Shown here in pieces: positions 22,147 through 33,055 of a stretch of DNA of 64,000 nucleotides. Numbering within the stretch: position 1 is the stretch's first letter; every line of letters starts with the position of its first letter. The stretch lies in the NCBI GenBank assembly GCA_011032825.1, contig JAADJZ010000026.1, positions 62,001-126,000 of the forward strand, given 5' to 3'. The stretch is from Massariosphaeria phaeospora (lineage: Eukaryota; Ascomycota; Dothideomycetes; Pleosporales). The position numbers and the translations under genes are program-made. Below the pieces are notes generated by a model. The model worked only from the letters and a program-made list of their open reading frames with translations. It ran no database searches and was not told the DNA's origin.

Positions 22147-24783
22147 TCACATCCGGCCCAGCACCCCACGCACACTCCCCTCCAACACAACATTCCCCTT
22201 GACGCTCAACTCGCCGATCCCCGTCTCGCCCCCAGACCCGCCATTCAGCCACCTCTGCAGCAAACCGTTGCTCTCCTTGGGCTTGATGCTCTGGTTGGCG
22301 GTACCAACCGTGACATGCGCAACCGGATTCGACGTCTCGAACGCGACCTGCTCGGTGCTGGTGCCGCCCTCGCCCTGGAGCTGGACCGTCGCGGACCCGT
22401 TGAGGCGCACCACGACGCACATGACACGGTCGTCCCACACGACGCGCTCGAGCTGCACGTTGCATTTGCCGAGTTCGGGTTCCCACGACTGCGTGCCGTC
22501 GTTTTGCTGCATGAGGCCGTTGCGGAGGCGCATCAGCTGGTCCCAGTAGGCTTGGTTGTCGGATGCGGAGGCGCGGTGCATCAGCGTCACGTGGAACTCG
22601 CCTTGGATGCGGCGCGATTGCTGCAGCTGGCGGAAGAAGCGCGCGGTTGTGGCGTCTTGGTCGCGGAACACGGCGTCGAGGATGGAATTGACACGCTGGG
22701 AGACGAGGCGCACAGAGAAGTACTCCATATTGGGAGCCTTCTTTGGCTTGAGTTCCTGCTGAGTTTGCTTCCTTCCATATCGGTTCTCCTTCTGGTTTTT
22801 GCTACGAGAGAGGTCCATCTTGAGATCTGGCTTGTAGTCACTCAGAGCCCACTCGATCGCAGCATCTAGATCAGCGGCCGTGGGCATCTTCACGTCCTTG
22901 AAGAGTGCTGGATACGTGTTGTTCATCTTCGTGATAATTACTTCCAGGTTCTCCCGGGAGTCAACGGTAGGGTCGAGGTGAATGACCAAGTCAAACTGAT
23001 CGTCGGGAGCATCAGACGGATCAACAGGCTGGAAGCGATGCATGAATCCTTCCATGATCTCTATAATTTCATCCTGTCCTTTGGATCCTGCCTGAATCGT
23101 CTGGTGATTGTCGCCACGTGCAAGAACACGGCGCCGGGTCGCGTCGCGGATAGCGTCGTAGTTGGAACGCTCGTGAACGTAATGCAAAGCGACGTAACGC
23201 GCGTCAGAAACTGTTCGAGAAATGTCGTTGATCAACTGCTCGCGTTCACGCTGCTGGTGATTGTTCCTGTCTGCAATGACGACCGGATGCGTGATGAGCA
23301 AGGAAGAAATGGTGTCGGCAAAGACTTGACCACGACCCTTCTTCGTTTTGACGTTGTCATTCTGGAAATGACCCCATCCAAACAACTTGACCAATGCTAG
23401 AGCCAGGGTTGTCTTGCCACAGCCGATTGTAGCGATGGGGACAAGAACGACGTTCCTGGTAACATTCTTGGATTCCACATCGCCACTCTCGATTTCCTTT
23501 CGAATAATCTCCGCGCCGGTCGTTCCTCGCGCTTTCAAGAAGTCGTCTCGCAATTGGATGATGCCATGGTTCAAGTTGTACTGTTTAGCCAGGCCAGGTT
23601 GCTCGATGAATCGCTTGCGAGCGAAGTCCAGATACTCTTTCGTGATGGCGGAGTGTTTCTTGTACTTTGGAGGTTTTCCGCCAATAATGGCCTTGGTGCA
23701 TTCTCGCCACTGCCGATACATCAGATACGGCTCCTCGAACTTGTACTTGAAGAACCAGTCCACGAATGGCGCGCTATCATTCTCCCGTGCCTGACATCGA
23801 ATGACGAAGCCCTCGGTGTCACGTCCATCGTAGTTGCCAGTCTCGGCGACTTTGTCGAGAAACTTCTTGACCTTGGTGACGTCGTCCTCCATGACATACA
23901 TGACCTTCTTCATGCCCCAGTCCTCGGCGAATTTGTCGACAAGATGCCCAGGGTAGGTAGCGAATTCCGGGAGGTTCAGGTTGATACCATGGACGTACAG
24001 CCCGGACTGTTCCGGGGTATATGCTAGGACGTGCTCCTCGAACTCGTCATCACAAAGCTCAGCGACCAGCGTTGCGTTCATCTCCCGCAGCTTCCTCGCC
24101 AGGTCCTCCTTCTTCTTTCCGACGGTCGCGAGATGCTTCTCTGCCCACTTCTCGCCTGCACAAGCGTGACTAAGCTCGACATCGCCCCGTGCACCGGTCG
24201 AGTGCTTGCTGCACACCAACAGAGTCCCGTCGTCGAGGCCGGAGATGAAGATGATGCAGCCGTTCTCCTTCACACTCAGCTCATAAGGGCCGCGCGTGTT
24301 CTTTTCCACATTCCGCCATTCCGTCTTGCGCACCTCGCCGTGGTTGAAGAACTTGTCGTAGCCCCTCACCGCAATCTCGGTCTTGCCGTCCAATGTCTTG
24401 TACGTGAAGAGACCGCGGGCGTATGTGGGCAGGTTCTCCTTCTTGTAGTCCCAGTCCTGCATCTTCCACGAGTCGACGGCGCGGCCATTGGGAAGCGGGA
24501 ACGTGTGTTTCTTGACGGAGAAGCCACCTTTGCCCTTGCCCTTGCCCTGGTGTGATTCCAGCGAATGGATGAGCTCCGTGATCTCGCGCGGGTTTTGGGG
24601 CGCGTACGGCGCCGTCTCGCGGCGTGCCATGGCTGCGGTCGAGTGGATTGAGGCAAGAAAGATCTGGTGTGGCCGCAATGGGGTTTTGTAGTGCCGGACT
24701 ACCTGCAGTGGTGATGAGCAGAGAGCGGGTGAGAGTGGGAACGCATGAGAGAGCGGCTGCAGGGCTTTTAACGGAGCCGGCAT
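22147..24783 (-). CDS. TRL1: tRNA ligase (fungal tripartite Trl1/Rlg1)
   Basis: A single exon of 878 codons. The enzyme joins tRNA halves after intron removal and, in fungi, the exons of the HAC1 unfolded-protein-response mRNA. Domains in order: an N-terminal adenylyltransferase with nucleotidyl-lysine motif VKENGCIIF (Lys about residue 172) and supporting GFVIRC and FKYKF motifs; a polynucleotide kinase with P-loop ATIGCGKTTLALA near 451-463; and a C-terminal cyclic phosphodiesterase with the two HxT motifs (FHVTLMHR, VAHVTVGT). The ATG at 24783 adds 51 residues before a second ATG at 24630 (MARRETAPYAPQNP). That extension has no Asp or Glu and several Arg/His/Lys, so it could be a mitochondrial presequence or simply 5' leader. 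Identification is very secure; the start is not. Confidence 0.96.
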   Translation of the reverse strand: MPAPLKALQPLSHAFPLSPALCSSPLQVVRHYKTPLRPHQIFLASIHSTAAMARRETAPYAPQNPREITELIHSLESHQGKGKGKGGFSVKKHTFPLPNGRAVDSWKMQDWDYKKENLPTYARGLFTYKTLDGKTEIAVRGYDKFFNHGEVRKTEWRNVEKNTRGPYELSVKENGCIIFISGLDDGTLLVCSKHSTGARGDVELSHACAGEKWAEKHLATVGKKKEDLARKLREMNATLVAELCDDEFEEHVLAYTPEQSGLYVHGINLNLPEFATYPGHLVDKFAEDWGMKKVMYVMEDDVTKVKKFLDKVAETGNYDGRDTEGFVIRCQARENDSAPFVDWFFKYKFEEPYLMYRQWRECTKAIIGGKPPKYKKHSAITKEYLDFARKRFIEQPGLAKQYNLNHGIIQLRDDFLKARGTTGAEIIRKEIESGDVESKNVTRNVVLVPIATIGCGKTTLALALVKLFGWGHFQNDNVKTKKGRGQVFADTISSLLITHPVVIADRNNHQQREREQLINDISRTVSDARYVALHYVHERSNYDAIRDATRRRVLARGDNHQTIQAGSKGQDEIIEIMEGFMHRFQPVDPSDAPDDQFDLVIHLDPTVDSRENLEVIITKMNNTYPALFKDVKMPTAADLDAAIEWALSDYKPDLKMDLSRSKNQKENRYGRKQTQQELKPKKAPNMEYFSVRLVSQRVNSILDAVFRDQDATTARFFRQLQQSRRIQGEFHVTLMHRASASDNQAYWDQLMRLRNGLMQQNDGTQSWEPELGKCNVQLERVVWDDRVMCVVVRLNGSATVQLQGEGGTSTEQVAFETSNPVAHVTVGTANQSIKPKESNGLLQRWLNGGSGGETGIGELSVKGNVVLEGSVRGVLGRM

Positions 24784-25135
24784 CAGGCAGCAACAACGAG
24801 GGGAAAGGGCGACTGGTGAGTCAAGGGTGCACCTTACTAGAGGGAAAAGAGAGCGTATGCAAGGGCGCAGCGGCGGTCGATGAGGTCAAATCGGAGTCAT
24901 AGCTGAGGTTGTTTTGATGAGGCTTTTGCGATGAGGTCAATGTGGCGCGTGCTGTGGCGCAGCGGACTCCTTCGCCTACCCCGCAACGGCTTTCATCCAT
25001 CAAAACATCAAACTAAATGTTGGAGTGACAACTAACATCATCTTAGTTTATCACATGTACCTAGCTTGCAACATGTCCACGCCTTTCCGACATCCGCCTC
25101 AACCCCATAACCATGCCCATCCCCCCTCGCCCCTC
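24784..25135. other. tRNA ligase upstream region
   Basis: Promoter-side sequence between the tRNA ligase start and the stop of the CsbD-like gene. No feature is recognised. Confidence 0.5.
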
Positions 25136-25517
25136 CTACGCCTTCTTACTCTCCGCCCCCTCCTTCACCATCCCCTCACACCCCACCAAACTCCCCGCCT
25201 TCTGCTCCACCCCGCCAAACCCCTGCTGCGCCGCATCGCGGTTCTGGCCCGCCGCCTTCATCGCATCGACGGCCTCGGCTTTGTCGTGCGCGCCCGACGA
25301 CTTCCAGGCTTCGGAGCCGGTGACGTTGCCGATGGTTTCCTGGGGGTTGTTAGACGGAGGGTTTGGAAAAGAAAACGAAAGGGGGGAAGGAGGGAGATAT
25401 GGTATCAATGGGTTGGAAACACACCTCAGCAGCACCCTTGACATACTGCGCATGGCTCGCCACCAGGCCCGGCTGGCCCTGCCCCTGCCCCTGGCTCTGA
25501 CCTGACGACGACGACAT
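25136..25517 (-). CDS. CsbD-like small stress protein
   Basis: Exon 1 is 25517..25425 (31 codons) and exon 2 is 25339..25136, with an intron of 85 bases (GTGTGT...CAG). The 98-residue product has a Ser/Gly/Gln-rich start (MSSSSGQSQGQGQGQPG) and then two CsbD-like segments: HAQYVKGAAEETIGNVTGSEAW, and the DAMKAAGQNRDAAQQ/FGGVEQKAGSLVGCEGM stretch. Relatives in fungi are annotated as CsbD-family or mismatched-base-pair and cruciform DNA recognition proteins and are often stress-induced; the biochemical role is poorly known. The protein is hydrophilic and small, with no signal peptide. Confidence 0.85.
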
Positions 25518-26184
25518 ATCCGACTCGACAAGCGGAGTAGTCGTGTAGTTCATATAGTGATCGTCGCGACTTATCAATTACCAAACAGACAGGCCGATAT
25601 GTTTCGAGAGCTTCTGTCCGTGGAAAGATCGTATAAGGGTATGGTATGGGAATTATCGATGTGGTAGTAGTGTGTTGTATGTAGTGCGTGGATATCAAGT
25701 GGCAGGGTCCGTGATGTGGTGAGGGGCGCGGCGGTGTCCTTTAAGAATGAATGTAAATGCAGGGCAATGGAGCATGACGTCACTGCCGAGGGGTCCTGGG
25801 TGTGATTGGATGGACGCTGGGCGCCGTGGAGCTTCAATATACCAATACACTTCGATAGGATAACTAACCTAGGGAACTCAACGCGCTTCAGACTTGAACA
25901 TGGGGATTTGTTCACAGAGTACATTCTAGAGTGCTTCAGGGCACACTGTACGAGTAGAAGAATTGTACAATTGGTATTGATGGCATGCACACTCAGCGAT
26001 GGAGCGCAAGATGAGAAATCGAATGAATGGTAGAAAAGGCAGACTAAGATAATATATATACTCAATGTTCTGCAGATACACATCTACATGTAATCATGTA
26101 CATTCACCATCACCATCACCGCACCGTTCAGTTCAGTTTAGTTCAACCCCTTCTCCCCCCTTCCCCCCTATCTCCCTCCTCCCC
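25518..26184. other. Intergenic between CsbD-like gene and homogentisate dioxygenase
   Basis: It contains the upstream region of the CsbD-like gene and the 3' flank of the dioxygenase gene. A C/T-rich run lies at about 26,145-26,184. The open frames seen lack family resemblance. Confidence 0.5.
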
Positions 26185-28384
26185 TCATTTCCCCCCCTTC
26201 CCCTTCCCCTTCCCCTTCTCCTCCAGCAACCTCCCCACCTCCTCCTTATGCGTACTAAAATTATCCACCAAATCATCCCACATCCTCGGATCATGCTCAT
26301 GCAACTTGTCGCTCTTCATCGCCCACTCGGTAACCGTAAACGGCCGTGAGCTCTCCATCATAAACGCGACGGCACCTTCGGAAATGCGCATCTCGGGCGG
26401 CGGCGCCGCGCTCGCGGCTTTGAACTCCTCGTACGCGACCCCGTGCGGCACAAACCCGCACTCGAAGCTCACGCCGCCGGGCTGGAACTCGTCGGACCGC
26501 CCGGCGTAGGCGCCGTAGATCAGGCCCATGAGTTCCGAGGCGGCGTTGCGGTGGTAGTAGGGCGGGCGGTACGTGTGCGAGGCTGGAAAAAGGGGGTTAG
26601 TGAGTGTTCGGGTGCGCGGAGGGGGAGAAAGAGATGGCGCCGCGCGGTTCTCGTGGCGTTTAGATGACAGGAAGGAGAGTTTCGTTCCAACGTACCGACG
26701 TCCCATCTCGGCGAGAAGATCAAAAAGTCCGCCAGCGGTGCCGCCGGATCCCGCGACTTAGCCGTCAACACGCAAAAAATCGACGGATCAATATGGTCCA
26801 CGGAAATCGAGCCAACATTCACGAACTTGGTCAGATCGTATTTGTACGGGACGTAGTTGCCGTGCCACTGCGAAGCAAAAGGGTCAGAAAAAAAATGCCG
26901 GAACAGATATGCGAGCCGAGAGTGCGTGCGTGCTTGCTTACCGCTACGACGTCAAAGGGCGAGTGGTTCTGCTTGCTGTTGAAGAACTTGCCGCCGAGCT
27001 TGTACACGATCTCCCACGGCGCCTGCTCGATCTCGTAGTGCGCGACCGGGTGCAGGAAATCGCGGGCGTTGGCCAGGCCGTTGGATCCGAGGGGACCTAG
27101 CTCGGGCAGCTCGAAGTTGGAGCCCCAGATTTCTGCGGGTGGTGTCAGTTTGAGTCGGCATCATGTCGGAGCCTTCTAATAGCAGTCTCATAGCGAGTAT
27201 CCTCCCCTTTGCCAGACGAAATGACGAGATCTTTGCTTACCGAGAATATACCCCTAGTCGGACCTTCAACATCCACCTTAAACCTCTGCCCCCTCTGCAC
27301 AACACAAATCTCCCCCGGCTGCACATACAGCCTCCCAAACTCCGTCTGGACATCCAACGCCCCCTCCTGCGGCACAATCAAGTAATCGCCATCCGAGTTA
27401 ACCGTCGCCCGCCGCTCCATGCTCTTGTTCGCGAGAAAGGTATGCACGGCCAAGCCCTCGCGTAGCGTCGGATCACCCGACCCCGCAATGGTCTTGAGCC
27501 CGGAGACGAAGTCGTGGGCGCCATCGGCATCGGTCGGGATGTCGAAGGGCAGCCAGGCGAGCTGCGTGGGGGAGACGTGCACGCGCGGGTTGAGGGGCAG
27601 GAAGTTGGACTCTGTGTCGGGGTTGTCGGGGAGGGGCGTCTGGCAATGGAGGTGGTCAGCGAGGACGTTGGGTAGGGCTCGGACTGGTGGCATGGGTCTA
27701 GGACTCTTGCTTTTTGTCCCCGTGGCTGTGCCACGCCAGAAAGATGCTGGGTCTTACGCCGCGAGTCGGGCGAAATCAGAACCCACGTAACTATCTCCCT
27801 AGGCGCGTGCTCCGAGACAAAGAGCCTGCCTGCCTCGCGTGCGTAATTTAGGAAACGGCCTTACAAATCCCTGGTGAGCAACCGCCGGTCTAGCTCTGTA
27901 CAGCCAGGCCTTCTTGTTCATATGCCGCGGCGCCACAAACGCAGACGCAGTCATCTGCTCCGCATACAGTCCGAATCTCACGCACCGCGGACTGTTCTGT
28001 CCTTTCGGAATCGTACCTAGGCAAAGCACGGGAAGTCAGATTAAGCTCCTGGGCCAACGTCCGGTAAGCCACTCACCCGGTACCGCCTCTGATTCAAACC
28101 TGCGATGGAATTACGGATTAGCAGGCGTGTTCCATGCGCGACTCAGCCCTATGCGGCGTAGACAGACGTACATGTTATTGAAGCCGGATTGGTACTGTGC
28201 AAAGCGTCAGCAGGCCAGTTTTTCCAGGATGCCTAAGTGGTCGAGCGGATTGAGTTGGGTGTCAGCTTACTTCATATGGATCATTCTTCCTGGTGCCGAA
28301 GGAAGGTATGGAGCCATCCTTCTGCGTTTCTGCCCAGTGGAAAATCTTCTGGTATTCCGTGGGATCTTCCAATTCAGCAGGCAT
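26185..28384 (-). CDS. hmgA: Homogentisate 1,2-dioxygenase
   Basis: This Fe(II) enzyme opens the homogentisate ring in Phe/Tyr breakdown. Eight exons: 28384..28271, 28194..28172, 28099..28077, 28016..27865, 27639..27241, 27132..26942, 26867..26696, 26582..26185. Recognised blocks are YQSGFNNMFESEAVPGTIPK, GLYAEQMTASAF, RPAVAHQGFTPLPDNPDTES, HVSPTQLAWLPFDIP, EIWGSNFELPELGPLGSNG, VAWHGNYVPYKYDL and HTYRPPYYHRN; GRSDEFQPG and FVPHGVAYEE contribute the iron-site His and Glu region. The product is about 490 residues, normal for the family. All junctions close in frame except exon 5 to exon 6: GT at 27240 and AG at 27133 leave one base too few, between GIFS and EIWGSN. A lost base in the TCGG/GTAAGC stretch or unusual splicing is possible. 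Other tyrosine-pathway genes are not adjacent. Confidence 0.94.
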
Positions 28385-31258
28385 ATTGGGTATAGATATT
28401 GCTTGGGCGCAGGGCGCAGGGCGTAAGACAGTTCCGGGGGTGTGAATAGCACGGCTCGAATAGGCGTTTGTCGATATTGTTTCACCTCGAAGATGGGAAG
28501 ACGGACAATTGATGAAGAGAAGAAAGTAGAGAAGCTAGAAACAGAGCTGAGTCGACCCCACATCATGAAATAAACATTGCAGGATCAGCGCAAATGGTGG
28601 GGCAATTCGCCTCGGACACGGAATGGGGTAGGACGACGGGCTCATCGTAATGCAACTGGTCTACATTCCGCCGTCCGTCCAATCGCCGATGCGACCGAAC
28701 TGCAGCTGGACAAGTGACGACGCGAGAGTTCGGCGTTTGCAGCGGGGCAGACAGCCGGGCCCCAACTGCCGAAGTCGCTTTGGAGGGGTATCGCGACGTC
28801 AAGCGTGCAGCCTCCGGCCAGCAGATGCCTCCGATTTGTCCACCGTGCGGTCGAACTGTCGGCCCGAGAGTCCAGAACACGTGGGGAAGACGCAGGGTGA
28901 ATGTGTTGCTAAGGATTCGGTCAGCACCGCATCGCATCACGTCGCATGCGAATCCGAACCAACCTCGGCTTCTCCAAACCCCTCCGTACCGGTATCGTCA
29001 GCTCTCAAACAACAACACTCGTAATCCAGCCTCGCACCACCCCACCACGCCGCCCCATGCGCCCTAAATCGCCCATGCCTCAGCCCTACCTACCTACCAG
29101 TCCACTCACGAATCTCACACCTAGCTTAGCTCAACTATACCGTCCCGTACGACATGTAAGACCCAACCCAGTCCTCCGCCAACATGACATCAGACCGGAC
29201 CGGACCTCGCCTATGTGCCACCACCACACCTACACACCTACGCCTCATTTCATCTCCCATCTTCTATCTTCAACCCACATTCAAGCTTTCCTGCAAGCGA
29301 GATAAGACTATGCTGCGTTGCACCCGCACTGCACCGCACCGCACCGTCTAGCCCTCCGCCCGATACGGTCCAATACTCTACTCTTGATCCTGCTGCTTAC
29401 CTTCTTTCTTACCTTCTTTCTTTCTTTTCTTGGCAGTCGCGTTCTAGTATCGGTCGACTGTCGCCGTCTCGGTCGCGGTCGCGGCGTGTGCGAGTCCTGC
29501 CCCGCTCGAGCAGACCTCGCAGCCCTCTATTTAAAGCGAGCGCCCAAGGCGCCGTCTCAATATTTCCATGCGTCGCACGCAGTGCGCACGCACATGCCTC
29601 TGCCTTGCGCAGGGCTCCCGTCCCGTCTCGTCTCGTCTGTCTGCGAACCCCATCAGCTCAACCGCGAACGCTACCTTAAGCAGCCAAAACGCTGATGCAA
29701 TCAATCAAAATGAGCGCGCCCGCGCCGCAGAGCCCTCATCTGTCCGAGCGAGCGACGAAGGAAGGATCTCCAGGCAGTGCTGCGGAGCGCGAGTCCTACC
29801 TCCAAACCAAACCAACTCATAAGCAGGGCGCGCGCGCAACTACCTACTACTCTTCCTCCTTCACACTAAACAAAACCTGCCAAAAAAACCCCCACTTGAG
29901 AACAAAAAAAACAGGTAGATAGATAGATCACAGACAATGATGAACTAAGCAAAGTGGTGGCTTGCCTTACCTTGCTCTGCTTGCCCCTCCCCCTCCCCCT
30001 CCACATTCCCATCCCATCTCTCGCTTGCGCACCTGCACTCCAGCTGCGTTCCGCGTTCACGTTTGTGGCGTATTTTCGCGCTCGGACCCCCCTCCCCCAA
30101 CTATCGCGTCCAAGTGCGGGGAAATCCAATCCAATTTAGCAAACCCCCGAACCCTGCCCGCTCCCGCTCGCACAACACCATCTCTATCAAAGTCCAGATC
30201 ATGCGGTGCGTGCGGTCCATGCGCGAGCACCCCGACCCCGCCCTAGTCCGCAAGCAGTGGTGCCAGGCGCTTAACTTGGTAGTAGGAAGTAGGAAGTAGG
30301 AACAGACAGTCAAACGAAGGCTCAGGGGGGTGGTCGTTGCGAAGAAGACTAGATTAGATCAGAGCAGGTTATGCCGGCTCTGGCTTCCGAGGGCGAGGCT
30401 GATAAGGTGCGGTGCATCTTATCTTGAGCGGCCATTTCGAGGGGAGGGGGGGAAGGGGGGTCTTATCAGACGGGAGCTCTAGAGCGTAGTGGGTGGGCCG
30501 CTGCTGTTGCTGTACAGTATGTATGCTACTTGATTCTACATGCATGTTAGAGAAAAGAGCCGCGGAAAGCCGGTGCAGCGGCGGGGTCAGGCTGGCTTCG
30601 AGTTCGAGCCTCGAGCCTCGACGCGGTGCAGTGCATCGCCTGCTTGATCGGTGAGCTAAGCTAGCTGCGAAGGGCTGATTGCATTGGGCATGGCATGAGG
30701 TGGTCACCTCGACTCCGAGGCTCTACATTTGCGAGCAGCCACGCGGGAAGAGCGCATAGATCTCCCACGACGTGACCCGAACGGGGGCGCCAAGCTGAGG
30801 TAAGACACATGGGAAGGTGGTTGCTAGACCACTATCGATCACGGGCCACCTGGAACACATTAAAGCGGCCCCTCGATAAACGGACTGTTCGAGGCCTTTG
30901 CGACGAGCTTAACTTAGGTTGGAGGCTGGTCAGTGTGCGCTGAGGAGTCGAAGAGAAGGTAGACGCTAGATGTCAATGTCAAGAACATATGGTGTGCCGC
31001 ATTCATTTGTCCTGCATGAGGTGAGCTTGCAACGGATCAATCAGAAAACGAGAACGTGCATCGTGTAATCGCAGTAAGCGTGACGATGCGACGTGATGAT
31101 CACTGGCTGAACCACTCCGCAACCCCCGGTAGCTGTTTGCTTCATGTCGTTGGATTTGATGTTTGTCTGACGCGCGGCGCGTCGCCCACCTCGAGTACAC
31201 CCTCGTACCACAGCCTCAATACTTGCCGTGCGCCTCGTACAGGTCTCGCCGCCTGGGC
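28385..31258. other. 2.9 kb without a recognisable gene
   Basis: The part next to 28,384 is the promoter of homogentisate dioxygenase. A C/T-rich tract (about 29,385-29,440) and poly-C/T blocks near 29,980-30,010 are present, plus GGAAGTA repeats near 30,280-30,300. Several open frames of 80-170 codons exist but are low-complexity and overlap on both strands. No RNA gene was recognised. Confidence 0.5.
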
Positions 31259-33055
31259 TCAGTCATTCATCCAGGCTGCGACGCGATTTCCTCCGAACCG
31301 AGCAGCAAACCGCAGACCTGTCGAGCCCAGAGGAAAGTAGGACACAAGGTACCAGAGGAGGCAAACCAGCTGTGCGGCCGACGCGACGAAGGTGAGAAGG
31401 ATGCCGTAATGCTGTATCACGCGGACGACCGTCAGTATACTTCGGAACACGAGCGTTCGACAATCGATAAGCCTAGCGTGGGGGAGGACGCGCGACAAGG
31501 GTGCGCGCGGGATAAGGGTTGCGTCAAGGGTGATGCCTGCAGGGATCAAGGCAGATCAGGGAAGGCAAAATCCACTTACAGCCAACGAGAAATACAAGGT
31601 GAGGGCTATGCTGCCAAAGTAGGCAGCCGTGAACGGAAGCCTTGGACCAGAAACAAGGTGCTGGACTGTCCAAAGGCGAAAGATTAGCGATTGTCAGTGT
31701 AGGTGTGCGACCTAGTGAGAACGAGGGGTGCTCACCGTATTGTATGGGTCCCATCATAACGGCCCAAGACGCTAGGAAGAGGACGCTGCCCATAGACCAC
31801 CTGAGTCAGACAACAAGAGTTAGCTTACATGCTCTTCAGATGATACGTGAAGCACTAGTCCGAAGGGCAGTTGAATTTGGGTAGACCCTTCTGCAGCGCG
31901 CCGCAGGTAGCACCCGCATGATCGATGAAATCGTCTAAAAACGCCGATCGGCCAGTGGCTAGAGGTCATCAGTGCCACACCTTTCGACATGACGTTCCAT
32001 TCGTCAAGGCCGATCGCCTCGAGCTCGGCGGGTGGGCAGTTTGAGGGCTGCAGCGGCGGGTATGTTGGATCCCTAACCGGAATCGCATGGAGTTCGCATA
32101 GATGCCGGGGTACGAATGCGGTATGTGCCACTCTCCCGTTGTTTGCAGTGATATCATGACTTTAAGGCGGTCTGCAGGCCGTTCTCGGTGATGGTCGAGA
32201 TAAGAAATGAGAGGATAGGAAACGGACATAACGTACAAAATGGCAAATTTTTGAGGCCGCAACATGAAGACTGGTGTGAACATCAATGCAAAGCAGGTAG
32301 CAAACAGTGCCAAGGCTGCAAGCATGAGCCCGCCGAAGACGAGCATGCGATCCCACCGGCTTACTGCAAGATGTTATCGTTAGCAAATGCTCAATAAAAC
32401 AATAGCGGTACATGATATGCAAGCCTCCTGCAACCAAGATGGTTTACGCAGGAACTCCCTTCTGTCACCGTTGGGCGGTCGATCGCTGCACAGCTAGACC
32501 AGGTGATGCCTCAGGAGTCGTCCTGCGAGATAACAGGTTTGAATGGCAAAATGCTCCACCGCGTCTGTTCTTACACAGTAACTCGCATGACGGGGGATGG
32601 AAACCTAGGTGTGCTTCTAAGACTAGGCGCGCGCAATGTCTCCACTAACATCACGAGGCTTGCGAGCGATTCGTAATGCCGGTCAAGACAAGGAAGTATT
32701 TCGAGCACAGCTTCCCCATGCCTGTGGACATGCGGGCGGTCTGTGCGAGATTGGGGCTGTAGAAGGCAATGAGGGCGTAGAGAGTCATGATGTTTGACTG
32801 CCTTTTGCCACTGTCTGAGAAACGATAAGACTTACGCGCAAACCACCCTTCTTCTTCTTCTCTCCTTGTGGGTGCCGGCAGCGGGGCGCCGGGGCCCTCA
32901 CTGGTCGGCAGCCTAACATAGCCACCGGATCCGAACGGGTTGATGCTCTGAAGTCGGCCCATGAGGGAGGGCGACGAGGTATTCACGGGAACATCCGAGT
33001 CCCTTCTGCTCCAGCCTAGTGAGCTCATCGAGTCCCGGAAAGAGGCGGACGCCAT
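31259..33055 (-). CDS. SFT2: SFT2-like vesicle transport protein
   Basis: Five exons (33055..32836, 32363..32237, 31800..31736, 31665..31580, 31411..31259) join in frame to 216 residues. This Golgi/endosomal tetraspan membrane protein assists fusion of retrograde vesicles with the late Golgi, in genetic partnership with syntaxins such as Sed5. The N-terminal cytosolic part is Ser-rich (MASASFRDSMSSLGWSRRDS) and ends EEEEGWFALSRWDRM. Four hydrophobic segments follow: MLVFGGLMLAALALFATCF, WSMGSVLFLASWAVMMGP, YFGSIALTLYFSLAV and ILLTFVASAAQLVCLLWY. The conserved SFT2 signatures LRPQKFAILWS, HLVSGPRLPFTAAYFGSIAL and YFPLGSTGLRFAARF are present. The tail ends AAWMND. Confidence 0.94.

Noticed and set aside
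28228..28262. tRNA-like piece (taagtggtcgagcggatt) on the plus strand
   Set aside because: Only a D-arm-like stretch; no acceptor stem, anticodon arm or T-loop follows, and it lies inside an intron of homogentisate dioxygenase.
29215..29695. Overlapping Ser/Arg/Pro-rich frames of 125-154 codons
   Set aside because: They follow a C/T-rich tract on one strand and are low complexity in two frames at once.
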